From positions 1 to 11,058 of the forward strand of contig PCWD01000033.1 in the NCBI GenBank assembly GCA_002787255.1: DNA of 11,058 nucleotides. The letters are read 5' to 3'. Within the stretch, counting starts at the first letter, position 1. Each line of letters begins with the position of its first letter. The position numbers and the translations under genes are program-made. This stretch comes from Parcubacteria group bacterium CG11_big_fil_rev_8_21_14_0_20_39_14. GTDB taxonomy: Bacteria > Patescibacteriota > Minisyncoccia > Minisyncoccales > GCA-002787255. The notes under the pieces were generated by a model, which was not told the DNA's origin, made no database searches, and worked only from the letters and a program-made list of their open reading frames with translations. Below are positions 1 through 5,931 of the stretch, in pieces.

Positions 1-13
1 GGACTTCTGGGGC

Positions 14-598
14 TTATCTTTTTCCTTTAATTATCTCATCTATTATGCCGTATTCTTTGGCTTCCGGGGCTGACATATAAAAATCGCGGTCTGTGTCTTT
101 TTCAATTTGAGAAAGGGGTCTTTGGGTATGCTTTGCCAAAATCTGGTTTAGCTTATCCTTAATTTTTACAATATGCCTGGCTGAAATTTCAATTTCTATT
201 GCTTGTCCCCCAACTTCGCCCATTACCTGATGTAAAAGAATCTCTGAATTGGGGAGAGTAAATCTTTTTCCTTTGGCTCCGGCGCAAAGCAAGGTCGCGC
301 CCATTGAAGCAGCCATGCCAACGCATATTGTGGAAACATCCGGCTTGACATACTGCATGGTATCGTAAATTGCCAGGCCCGCTGTAACCGAGCCGCCGGG
401 AGTATTGATGTAAAACTGAATGTCTTTTTTTGGGTCCTGGTGCTCCAAAAAAAGCAGCTGGGCAATGATGGAATTGGCAACCGGGTCTAAAATTGGTCCG
501 GCCAAAAATATTATTCTTTCTTTGAGAAGCCGAGAGTAAATATCATAAGCTCGCTCTCCATATTGGGTTTTTTCTATAACCGTTGGAATTAAGTTCAT
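14..598 (-). CDS. clpP: ATP-dependent Clp protease proteolytic subunit ClpP
   Basis: Serine peptidase of family S14; forms the barrel that degrades proteins fed to it by ClpX/ClpA-type unfoldases in the cytoplasm. The 194-residue length is normal. The catalytic triad is visible and correctly spaced: Ser98 in GMAASMGA, His123 in LLHQ, and Asp172 in the TDRDFYMSA segment (168-176). The oxyanion-loop motif NTPGGSV is at 65-71. One deviation is Val125, where most ClpPs have HQP; the triad is untouched. The start is ATG at 598; upstream AAAAAGGT is too close to be a good Shine-Dalgarno. No propeptide longer than a few residues is apparent. It lies downstream of tig on the same strand, an arrangement known from many bacteria, so co-transcription is plausible across the 172-bp repeat-filled gap. 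No clpX is visible, but the window ends just after the clpP stop. Confidence 0.97.
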   Translation of the reverse strand: MNLIPTVIEKTQYGERAYDIYSRLLKERIIFLAGPILDPVANSIIAQLLFLEHQDPKKDIQFYINTPGGSVTAGLAIYDTMQYVKPDVSTICVGMAASMGATLLCAGAKGKRFTLPNSEILLHQVMGEVGGQAIEIEISARHIVKIKDKLNQILAKHTQRPLSQIEKDTDRDFYMSAPEAKEYGIIDEIIKGKR

Positions 599-770
599 AC
601 CTTTTTAAAATTTTTAATTTTTAATTTAAAATTTTTAAGATAAATTCTAATTTCAAATTTTTAAAAATTCTGAATTTACCACGCACCGAGCTTCGCTCTG
701 GTGCTGGGTTTAAAAATTAAAAATTTGGATTTAAAAATTATTAAATTGACTTTAAAACTCGGGGGTCTAA
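599..770. repeat. tig-clpP intergenic AT-rich foldback
   Basis: No gene is present. The gap is built of iterated AAATTTTTAA/TTTAAAAATT words on both sides of a GC-rich core at 678-710, so the AT-rich flanks can pair imperfectly around that core. No convincing promoter or rho-independent terminator was found, so tig and clpP may share a transcript in which this folds as a spacer structure. Confidence 0.6.
678..710. repeat. GC-rich hairpin, degenerate copy of the ACCCCGCRCC palindrome family
   Basis: The core stem is GCACC (683-687) with GGTGC (700-704), extended inside by GAG (688-690) with CTC (696-698) with one unpaired T (699). The outer arms ACCACGCACC and GGTGCTGGGT each differ by one base from the arms ACCCCGCACC and GGTGCGGGGT of the element in the ligase gene. 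It stands out as the only GC-rich island in a very AT-rich spacer. No T-tract follows it on the minus strand, so it is not a classical terminator. Confidence 0.55.
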
Positions 771-2174
771 CTAATAGTTTTCTAGTAACTTAAATGTCTT
801 TTCGTTTTTTATTGCATCTTCATAATATAATTTTAAACGTTCCGGGTCAATGCGAGACATTTTTATATTTTGATATTTTGAGTCATCAGAAGATCTTTTT
901 AAATATTGAGCAACTTTTTCCTTAATTTCTTCTTCAGAAACTTCAATTCTTTCAACCTCGGCGAGCCGATGTAGAACCAGGGCAATTTTAACCTGATTTT
1001 CGGCGCCGAAATGTAAATCTTTTTTAAACTCATCCTCGGTCTTTTTAAGCTCTTCAAGGTATTGCTGAAAATTCAGGCCGGAAGCTTCAATATTCTGTTT
1101 TAAATTAAAAATTTCCTGCTCCGTTTTTTTTTCAACCAAAATATCGGGAATTTCCAGCCGGCTCTCTCTGGCGATTTTTTGAATTAACTCCTGACGATTT
1201 TTTTGCTTCTCTTTTTCTTCTTTTTCTGTTCTAATTCCCTCGGCAATATTCTGCCTGAGATTTTGAATGCTCTCAAAATCTCCTAAATTTTTAGCAAATT
1301 CATCATTGATTTCCGGCAATTCAACTTCCTGAACCAAATTCATTTTAACCTCAAAATCTAATGTCTTGCCAGCCAATTCTTTGTTGATATGATTTATTGG
1401 AATCTCCTGCAAAAAGCTTTTTTGCTCGCCAGCTCTCATCCCGAGCAGCTCTTTTTCAAAATCCGGCAGAAAATATCCTGAACCCAAAATTCCTTCATGT
1501 TCTTCTATTCCCCCAACTTCTGCTCCCTGATTAAGAAGGTCAACTTTTTCGCGATCGCGAAAAAGTTGACCTTCGCTAATTTTTGATATTTGACCCCGCG
1601 CCAGAGCCTCCGGCACGGTACGGGGCAGGTTTTTGATTTTTAATTTTATTTTTATGCAGTTCCCTGCTCTGACTTCTCGCGAGACCGTAATGTATTTTGC
1701 CCGGGATTTCTGAAGCCGGAGTATAACATCATCAATTTCTTTTTCTTCCACTTTGAGTTTTCTTTCAAGAGCTTCTTTGTTCCTGTTGTTTATTTCTGTT
1801 GAAATTTCTTTGTAATCCGGCAGTTCAATCTCGGGCAGGACCGAAACTAGAACTTTGTAAACAAGGGGGTTTTGGGGAGCTATTTTTAGCACTTCCACTT
1901 TTGGTAAATCAATCACCTCTAATTTATTTTCTTTGATGGCTTTTGGAAAAGTGTCGTTAACCGCTAAATTTACCGCTTCCTCAAGAATCTCTTTTTGAGA
2001 AAGGTGGTTTTTGGCAATTTCTCTTGGAACAAAACCTTTGCGGAATCCCTTGATTTCCAACTCTTTCGCCAAATTTTCAACGGCTTTGTCTAAATATTGA
2101 GCAAAATCAGCCGAGGAAATTTCGCAGGTAAGCTCAATTTTGGATTTTGGAAGCTTCTTGATTGAAACTTGCAT
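771..2174 (-). CDS. tig: Trigger factor (ribosome-associated chaperone/PPIase) with an in-frame insert
   Basis: Binds the ribosome at the exit tunnel and protects nascent chains. I choose ATG at 2174 (467 aa) over an in-frame TTG at 2183: the N-terminus MQVSIKK then matches the family, and the ribosome-docking FRK falls at residues 44-46, as in E. coli. Domains: ribosome-binding N-domain (about 1-130) with GFRKGFVP at 43-50 (the family usually has K, not F, at 48); FKBP-type PPIase domain (about 150-290) with GSGYFLPDFE near 231-240; C-terminal SurA-like helical arm to the end. The FKBP domain carries about 33 extra residues (183-215, DNA 1530-1628) encoded by palindromic DNA. Without them the IKIKLKIKN to LGSG spacing is close to normal. 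No clear Shine-Dalgarno is visible. It is divergent from the plus-strand membrane gene 57 bp away and probably co-transcribed with clpP. Confidence 0.93.
   Translation of the reverse strand: MQVSIKKLPKSKIELTCEISSADFAQYLDKAVENLAKELEIKGFRKGFVPREIAKNHLSQKEILEEAVNLAVNDTFPKAIKENKLEVIDLPKVEVLKIAPQNPLVYKVLVSVLPEIELPDYKEISTEINNRNKEALERKLKVEEKEIDDVILRLQKSRAKYITVSREVRAGNCIKIKLKIKNLPRTVPEALARGQISKISEGQLFRDREKVDLLNQGAEVGGIEEHEGILGSGYFLPDFEKELLGMRAGEQKSFLQEIPINHINKELAGKTLDFEVKMNLVQEVELPEINDEFAKNLGDFESIQNLRQNIAEGIRTEKEEKEKQKNRQELIQKIARESRLEIPDILVEKKTEQEIFNLKQNIEASGLNFQQYLEELKKTEDEFKKDLHFGAENQVKIALVLHRLAEVERIEVSEEEIKEKVAQYLKRSSDDSKYQNIKMSRIDPERLKLYYEDAIKNEKTFKLLENY
1535..1574. repeat. Perfect 40-bp palindrome inside tig
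   Basis: The left arm is GAAGGTCAACTTTTTCGCGA and the right arm is its exact reverse complement, centred between 1554 and 1555, with no loop. The core is a direct TCGCGA TCGCGA pair. Read on the minus strand it encodes E201 to L213 plus part of L214 of trigger factor in the open frame. Extension stops at once on both sides (1534/1575 mismatch). Confidence 0.97.
1594..1625. repeat. GC-rich hairpin inside tig (ACCCCGCGCC family)
   Basis: CCCCG (1594-1598) pairs with CGGGG (1621-1625), CC (1601-1602) with GG (1617-1618), and GCC (1606-1608) with GGC (1612-1614) around a TCC loop. The left arm with its flanking base, ACCCCGCGCC (1593-1602), is identical to the left arm of the ligase element at 8548-8557. 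Confidence 0.8.
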
Positions 2175-2219
2175 AATAATCAATTATGGAGTATTGTGAA
2201 ATGAGTACTTTTAAAATTT

Positions 2220-2223
2220 GGAG
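2220..2223 (+). promoter_or_regulatory. Shine-Dalgarno GGAG of the membrane protein gene
   Basis: GGAG lies 8 nt before the ATG at 2232, one of the few good ribosome binding sites in this window. It fixes the start of the plus-strand gene. It also sits in a small TTTGG/CCAAA stem (2217-2229 region). Confidence 0.7.
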
Positions 2224-2231
2224 CGCCAAAA

Positions 2232-2846
2232 ATGGAAGAAAAACGGAAACCAAATGGTTGGTGGCGGAAATTTAAATCATTACCCCGAGAAAAGAAATTT
2301 TTAATTATCTTTGCGATTTTTTGCGTTTTTGCCCCCTTTTGCATGGTCAGAAACCCGACAGAAATAGCCTCTCATGTTTTACCTCTCTGGTGGCAACCCA
2401 TGGGACTGGTCGGACTTTTTGGGGTGGTTGGATACTGGCTTTATACCGGGATGCCAATTTTAAAAACTTTTCTGGCTTGCTTTTTTGCAACCTCTTTTGG
2501 AATCATTCTTTTTTATTCCGGCACGGCTGGAATAATGTATTTTCTGGCAAAGTGGAAATGGTTTTCAAAAATAAAATCAAAGGTTCTAAAAGAAGGGGGG
2601 GGAAACAACCAGGGCAATAAAAAAGAGGGCTGGGAAACCAGACTGGCTGGCTGGTTGTCCCGCAAAAGCGTCTGGCTTATCCTCCTTTGTTTGTTTTTGC
2701 CCTTTCCTTATACCGATCAGGCAGCGGCCGTAGCCATGAAATTAAAGAACGTAAGGTATGGTCTCTGGTACTTGCTGGCAGCCAACGCTGTTCAAAGTTT
2801 TATAATTGTTTTCTCTGTTTACTTTGGAATCAATCGGATTTTTTAA
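2232..2846 (+). CDS. Multi-pass membrane protein of unknown function (possibly distant DedA/VTT or COG2426-like)
   Basis: 204 residues with about five hydrophobic segments: near 23-40, 52-72, 76-106, 147-163 and 177-200. The basic N-terminus (KRKPNGWWRKFK) suggests an inside start. A hydrophilic, Gly/Asn/Lys-rich loop (113-140) separates two membrane bundles. The second bundle holds the most distinctive stretch: LPFPYTDQAAA (about 158-168), then a basic patch KLKNVRYG (about 170-177) and a long terminal helix. A Pro-rich helical break followed by a small-residue helix is reminiscent of re-entrant loops in DedA/VTT and small multidrug export-like proteins, but I cannot assign a family firmly. 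It is the only plus-strand gene, preceded by a good Shine-Dalgarno, with a terminator at 3125-3161 as its likely transcript end. An uninterrupted run of eight G (2595-2602) encodes Gly122-124 and could slip. Confidence 0.8.
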   Translation: MEEKRKPNGWWRKFKSLPREKKFLIIFAIFCVFAPFCMVRNPTEIASHVLPLWWQPMGLVGLFGVVGYWLYTGMPILKTFLACFFATSFGIILFYSGTAGIMYFLAKWKWFSKIKSKVLKEGGGNNQGNKKEGWETRLAGWLSRKSVWLILLCLFLPFPYTDQAAAVAMKLKNVRYGLWYLLAANAVQSFIIVFSVYFGINRIF

Positions 2847-3238
2847 ATAGAGTGGGAGAAGAGCGATATCCTCCTTACTATATTAACACGTCGCCCCGCC
2901 TGCCAAAGCCTATCAATCAAGTTTAAATTTAGAATAGAGCGTTAATTCGGTTTTCCAAATTAAGTCTTAATTTGGGGCGTAGGCATATGGCGGGCAGGTC
3001 GGTCACCCCGCCCTCTAAGCTCTTGAATTTGAGAATTAAATTATTTTAAAAGCTATATTCTCAAAATAACCTTCAATAAAAATTCCGTGAGCATAGAGGG
3101 CGAGATTCCCTCGCTTGTGTTAATAAAACGTCTGTTCTGAAACTTGGAATAGGCGTTTTTTGTTAAATAATCCGAACCTACGAATTTATCCGAATGCTCC
3201 GAACTACGAATGGGTAAAATCATTTTTCAAGGACAGTC
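2847..3238. other. Non-coding structured gap between convergent genes
   Basis: I see no gene in these 392 bp. Stems seen: CCAAATTAA/TTAATTTGG (2955-2963 with 2967-2975, loop GTC); GGCGGG/CCCGCC (2989-2994 with 3007-3012); TTTGAGAAT/ATTCTCAAA (3028-3036 with 3057-3065); GCGAG/CTCGC (3100-3104 with 3110-3114). A long-range stem is possible between GCCAAAGCCTA (2902-2912) and TAGGCATATGGC (2980-2991). The stretch 2890-3013 is clearly richer in GC than its surroundings. A plus-strand terminator ends the stretch. It may be a long 3' UTR, a cluster of REP-like repeats, or a small RNA; no known RNA family was recognised. The last part (3170-3212) has CCGAA/ACGAAT words like those in other gaps. Confidence 0.55.
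3125..3164 (+). terminator. Rho-independent terminator
   Basis: AACGTCTGTTC (3127-3137) pairs with GAATAGGCGTT (3147-3157): 11 bp including two G-U pairs, loop TGAAACTTG, followed by a TTTTTT run (3156-3161). It points along the plus strand and is the natural end for the 2232-2846 transcript. The AAAA before the left arm gives a weaker U-run in the opposite direction, so it could also stop minus-strand readthrough from the transposase. Confidence 0.8.
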
Positions 3239-3256
3239 CTAAGACAGTCCTTGAAA
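3225..3256. repeat. Terminal hairpin of the RAYT element (end with the stop codon)
   Basis: TTTCAAGGAC (3225-3234) pairs with GTCCTTGAAA (3247-3256), then an A/A mismatch, then GTC (3236-3238) with GAC (3243-3245) closes a CTAA loop. A mismatched bulge in the stem is typical of the imperfect palindromes recognised by Y1/RAYT enzymes. The transposase stop TAG (3239-3241, minus) lies in the loop. Confidence 0.88.
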
Positions 3257-3892
3257 GTCCTCAAAAATTAAATCACGAACCTTAAGAAATTTACCCGAAA
3301 TAACTGCTTCCTTTGCTAATTTTTGATAATCCTCTCTGGCTTTCTTAAGATTATCAGAAATAAGAGAAAGAATAAATTTATCCTGAGTGATTTGGTCTTC
3401 TCGTAAACCTAAATATACTGAATAACTATTCCAAGGATCCCTTTCTGCTTCATCTAATAATTTCTGAAGCATGTCTTTAGAGATAAATGCTTGATCAATG
3501 TGCTGAAGTTTTTCTAAAATCTTATTCAAATGAATATATAAGGAAAGGTCTAATAAGTAATCTGTTTTCTCAATATGCTTTTCCTGAAAACGATTTTGAA
3601 ATAAATGGCCAACTCTATTATATTTTCTATTTATATAGGAACTGAAACTAGTATGGAGTCCCGAGAAAAATTTACTGGGGGTTATTTCAGAAGTCTGCTC
3701 AATTAAATAGTGAAGGTGATTAGGAAGAAAATTATATGCGTGGATAGTTACGGAATATTTTTTGAGGGTTTCCTTTAATTTATAAAGATAAAAAATATAA
3801 TCTCCCTTTTCATGAAAAATTTCTTCTTTGGCAACTCCTCTATTATAGATGTGCCAAAAGCCACCTTTGTAAAATTCTCTTATTTTTGTCAT
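3239..3892 (-). CDS. REP-associated tyrosine transposase (Y1_Tnp, HUH family)
   Basis: Single-strand DNA transposase of the IS200/RAYT superfamily; nicks and joins DNA at palindromic hairpins through a phosphotyrosine intermediate. 217 aa, typical for a RAYT-like protein. Visible landmarks: N-terminal GGFWHIYNRGV (10-20), the metal-binding HUH motif H59-L-H61 within FLPNHLHYLIEQ, NRVGHLFQNRF at 92-102, and the likely nucleophile Tyr119 in LYIHLN (118-123), with Asn123 four residues on as in other RAYTs (the usual LNP is LNK here). All catalytic elements appear intact. ATG start at 3892 with no strong Shine-Dalgarno. It is the last gene after nusA-hppA, 30 nt beyond the hppA stop, so readthrough from that operon may express it. 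Its last codons lie within the terminal hairpin, which ties gene and end together as one mobile unit. Confidence 0.92.
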   Translation of the reverse strand: MTKIREFYKGGFWHIYNRGVAKEEIFHEKGDYIFYLYKLKETLKKYSVTIHAYNFLPNHLHYLIEQTSEITPSKFFSGLHTSFSSYINRKYNRVGHLFQNRFQEKHIEKTDYLLDLSLYIHLNKILEKLQHIDQAFISKDMLQKLLDEAERDPWNSYSVYLGLREDQITQDKFILSLISDNLKKAREDYQKLAKEAVISGKFLKVRDLIFEDFQGLS

Positions 3893-3901
3893 AGCTAATT
3901 C

Positions 3902-3923
3902 AGGACAGTCCTAGGACTGTCCT
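3902..3923. repeat. Perfect 22-bp palindrome at the upstream end of the RAYT element
   Basis: AGGACAGTCCT (3902-3912) is followed directly by its reverse complement AGGACTGTCCT (3913-3923). It shares AGGACAGTCCT with the other end (3230-3240). The final T at 3923 is also the third base (A on the minus strand) of the hppA TAA stop, so the element begins exactly where hppA ends. Confidence 0.93.
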
Positions 3924-5905
3924 TATACAATAAAGCTGACTATCAGTAGAGCAACTATATTTAACACCTTTATCATCGGGTTAATTGCAGGACCGGCCGT
4001 GTCTTTGTAGGGGTCGCCAACCGTATCGCCGGTAACAGCGGCTTGATGAGCAAAAGAACCCTTGCCGCCCAAATTTCCTTCCTCTATATATTTTTTAGCG
4101 TTGTCCCAGGCACCTCCGCCCGAGGTCATCTGGATTGCTAAAAAAATTCCGACAATGATGGAACCAATCAATAATCCCCCGAGAGCTTCCGGCCCCAATA
4201 AAAACCCGATTAAAATTGGAAAAATAACCGGCAGCAAAGCCGGGATAAGCATTTCTCTTAAAGCGGTTTTTGTAACGATATCAACGCATCTTGAATATTC
4301 CGGCTTTGCTTTGCCCTCCATTAATCCTTTAATTTCTTTAAATTGCCTTCTCACCTCCTCAACTACTTTGCCGGCTGCTTTCCCAACCGCTTCCATAGAC
4401 AGGGCGGCAAAATAATAAGTGATAGCCCCGCCGGCAAAAAGACCAACCAAAACTTTCGGGTCTTCCAAAGTAAATTGAATTCTTTGCCCCAGCTCCAGCA
4501 ATTCTTGAGTGTAGGCGGAAAACAGAACTAAAGCGGCAAGACCGGCCGAAGCAATAGCGTAACCCTTAGTTACGGCTTTCGTTGTATTGCCAACCGAATC
4601 CAGGGCATCGGTAATTTTTCGATTTTCCTCGGGAAGACCGGCCATTTCAGAAATTCCAGCCGCATTGTCGGTAATTGGTCCATAAGAATCCAGAGCGATA
4701 ATCAAACCGGTTAAAGAAAGCATGGCTACAGCCGAGATAGCTATCGCATACATTCCGCCAAGCCAAAAACTTATTAAAATCACGAGCGCAATTAAAACAA
4801 CCGGTAAAATGGCTGACTTCATTCCAATAGACAAGCCGGCAATTATATTGGTGCCATGCCCGGACAAAGAAGCTTTTGCAATAGCTCTAACCGGTTTATA
4901 TTTTTTGGAAGTAAAGTATTCGGTAATTAAAAATATTCCGCCAGCGAGCAAAAGTCCGAGCAAAGCCGGTAAATAAAGATTTATCGGATGAATTTGAAAG
5001 GCCTTGCTGAACTGAAAAATGATCGGCAGAAAACCGAGAGCGGATAAAACTCCGGCTCCAATAAGGCCTTTGTAAAGAGCTGAAATAATTGATTGATTCT
5101 TTGGCAGTTTAACAAAAAAAGTTGAGATAATTGAAGCCAAAATAGCCACTGACCCCAAAATTAAAGGGAAAAAAACAGCTTCAATTAAATTTGGAAACAA
5201 AAGCCCGCCTAAAACCATTGCCGCTACCATTGTTACCACAAAAGTTTCAAAAAGGTCGGCCGCCATACCTGCGCAATCGCCAACATTGTCCCCAACCTGG
5301 TCAGCGATAACAGCCGGATTTCTGGGGTCGTCTTCAGGAATCCCTTTCTCAACTTTTCCAACCAAATCAGCTCCAACATCAGCGGCTTTGGTATAAATTC
5401 CTCCGCCAAGCCTGGCAAAAACTGAAATTAAAGAACCGCCAAAACCCAGAGCAACCAGGGCTCCCAAATCTCGCGTTAAAAGATAAAAACCGGCAACCGA
5501 GAGTAAACCAAGACCGGCAACCAAAAATCCGGTTACCGAACCTCCTTTAAAAGCCAAATCAAGAGCTGACCTTATTCCTTTCCCGGAAGCCTGGGCTACT
5601 CGAACATTAGCCATGGTTGAAATGAACATTCCAAGATACCCGCAAAGAGCGGAGGCGGCAGCCCCGATTAAAAAACCTAGAGATGAACGCCAGCCCAAAG
5701 TAAAATACAAAATTAAAGCCAGAACCAAAGCGGCAATGGCAATGGTTTTATATTGCCTTTTTAAATAAGCTTCGGCTCCTTCTTTAATGGCTGAAGAAAT
5801 TTCCCGCATTTTTTCAGAACCCGAATCAGCTTTTTTAACTTTCAATGCCAAAAACAAGGCAAAAAAGATAGCGACAATACTTGAAATAATTGGAAAAATA
5901 AGCAT
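3923..5905 (-). CDS. hppA: Membrane-bound proton-pumping pyrophosphatase, K+-independent type
   Basis: Integral membrane enzyme that hydrolyses PPi and uses the energy to export H+ (or Na+). 660 aa, at the short end of the family range, with about 16 hydrophobic helices. The PPi/Mg-binding signatures are intact: DVGADLVGKVE (176-186), DNVGDCAGMAADLFE (206-220), DSYGPITDNAAGISEM (406-421) and TGDTVGDPYKDTAGPA near 625-640. GNTTKAVTKG has Lys443 where K+-dependent enzymes have Ala, the accepted marker of K+ independence. That points to an H+ pump, although ion choice is not proven by this residue. ATG at 5905, 27 nt after the nusA stop, with no clear Shine-Dalgarno; likely co-transcribed with nusA. 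PPi made by transcription and other polymerisation would be its substrate, so it may be an energy-recovery device in a cell with limited catabolism (inference). Confidence 0.96.
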   Translation of the reverse strand: MLIFPIISSIVAIFFALFLALKVKKADSGSEKMREISSAIKEGAEAYLKRQYKTIAIAALVLALILYFTLGWRSSLGFLIGAAASALCGYLGMFISTMANVRVAQASGKGIRSALDLAFKGGSVTGFLVAGLGLLSVAGFYLLTRDLGALVALGFGGSLISVFARLGGGIYTKAADVGADLVGKVEKGIPEDDPRNPAVIADQVGDNVGDCAGMAADLFETFVVTMVAAMVLGGLLFPNLIEAVFFPLILGSVAILASIISTFFVKLPKNQSIISALYKGLIGAGVLSALGFLPIIFQFSKAFQIHPINLYLPALLGLLLAGGIFLITEYFTSKKYKPVRAIAKASLSGHGTNIIAGLSIGMKSAILPVVLIALVILISFWLGGMYAIAISAVAMLSLTGLIIALDSYGPITDNAAGISEMAGLPEENRKITDALDSVGNTTKAVTKGYAIASAGLAALVLFSAYTQELLELGQRIQFTLEDPKVLVGLFAGGAITYYFAALSMEAVGKAAGKVVEEVRRQFKEIKGLMEGKAKPEYSRCVDIVTKTALREMLIPALLPVIFPILIGFLLGPEALGGLLIGSIIVGIFLAIQMTSGGGAWDNAKKYIEEGNLGGKGSFAHQAAVTGDTVGDPYKDTAGPAINPMIKVLNIVALLIVSFIV

Positions 5906-5931
5906 ATAGTTTACTCTAAAGCTTTTTTAGT

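Larger units (their letters stand above)
1530..1628. repeat. In-frame 99-bp palindromic insert in trigger factor
   Basis: Exactly 33 codons (L183 to N215 of trigger factor) that family comparison from memory says are extra. The insert contains a perfect 40-bp palindrome (1535-1574) and a GC-rich imperfect hairpin (1594-1625). The GC-rich codons at 1594-1628 (CCC CGT ACC GTG CCG) contrast with the AT-rich codon use of the rest of the gene. The exact boundaries are inferred; the palindromes are seen directly. Confidence 0.75.
3225..3923 (-). mobile_element. RAYT/IS200-like element with palindromic ends
   Basis: A Y1 HUH transposase gene lies between two palindromic sequences that share the unit AGGACAGTCCT. 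The left (coordinate) end hairpin at 3225-3256 includes the transposase stop codon; the right end palindrome at 3902-3923 shares its last base with the hppA stop codon. There is no target duplication to find, as expected for single-strand HUH transposition. It could be an autonomous IS200-like unit or a domesticated RAYT flanked by its REP partners. Outer boundaries are inferred from the palindromes. Confidence 0.75.

Noticed and set aside
1551..1558. GCGATCGC, identical to the cyanobacterial HIP1 octamer
   Set aside because: It is the centre of the 40-bp palindrome and appears once; nothing else suggests cyanobacteria or HIP1 iteration.
1675..1684. TCTCGCGAGA palindrome in tig
   Set aside because: A 10-bp palindrome with no extension is not remarkable on its own, although it lies near the insert.
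2158..2215. Divergent promoter between tig and the membrane gene
   Set aside because: Several TATAAT-like hexamers occur, but none pairs with a plausible -35 at the right spacing.
2687..2926. Plus-strand 79-aa frame overlapping the membrane protein end
   Set aside because: Mostly inside the 2232-2846 gene in another frame, with a tail in the repeat-rich gap and no recognisable domain.
2847..3164. tmRNA, RNase P, SRP or 6S RNA in the non-coding gap
   Set aside because: I found none of their conserved cores, such as a CCA-ended acceptor stem, the RNase P conserved region or an SRP Alu/apical loop.
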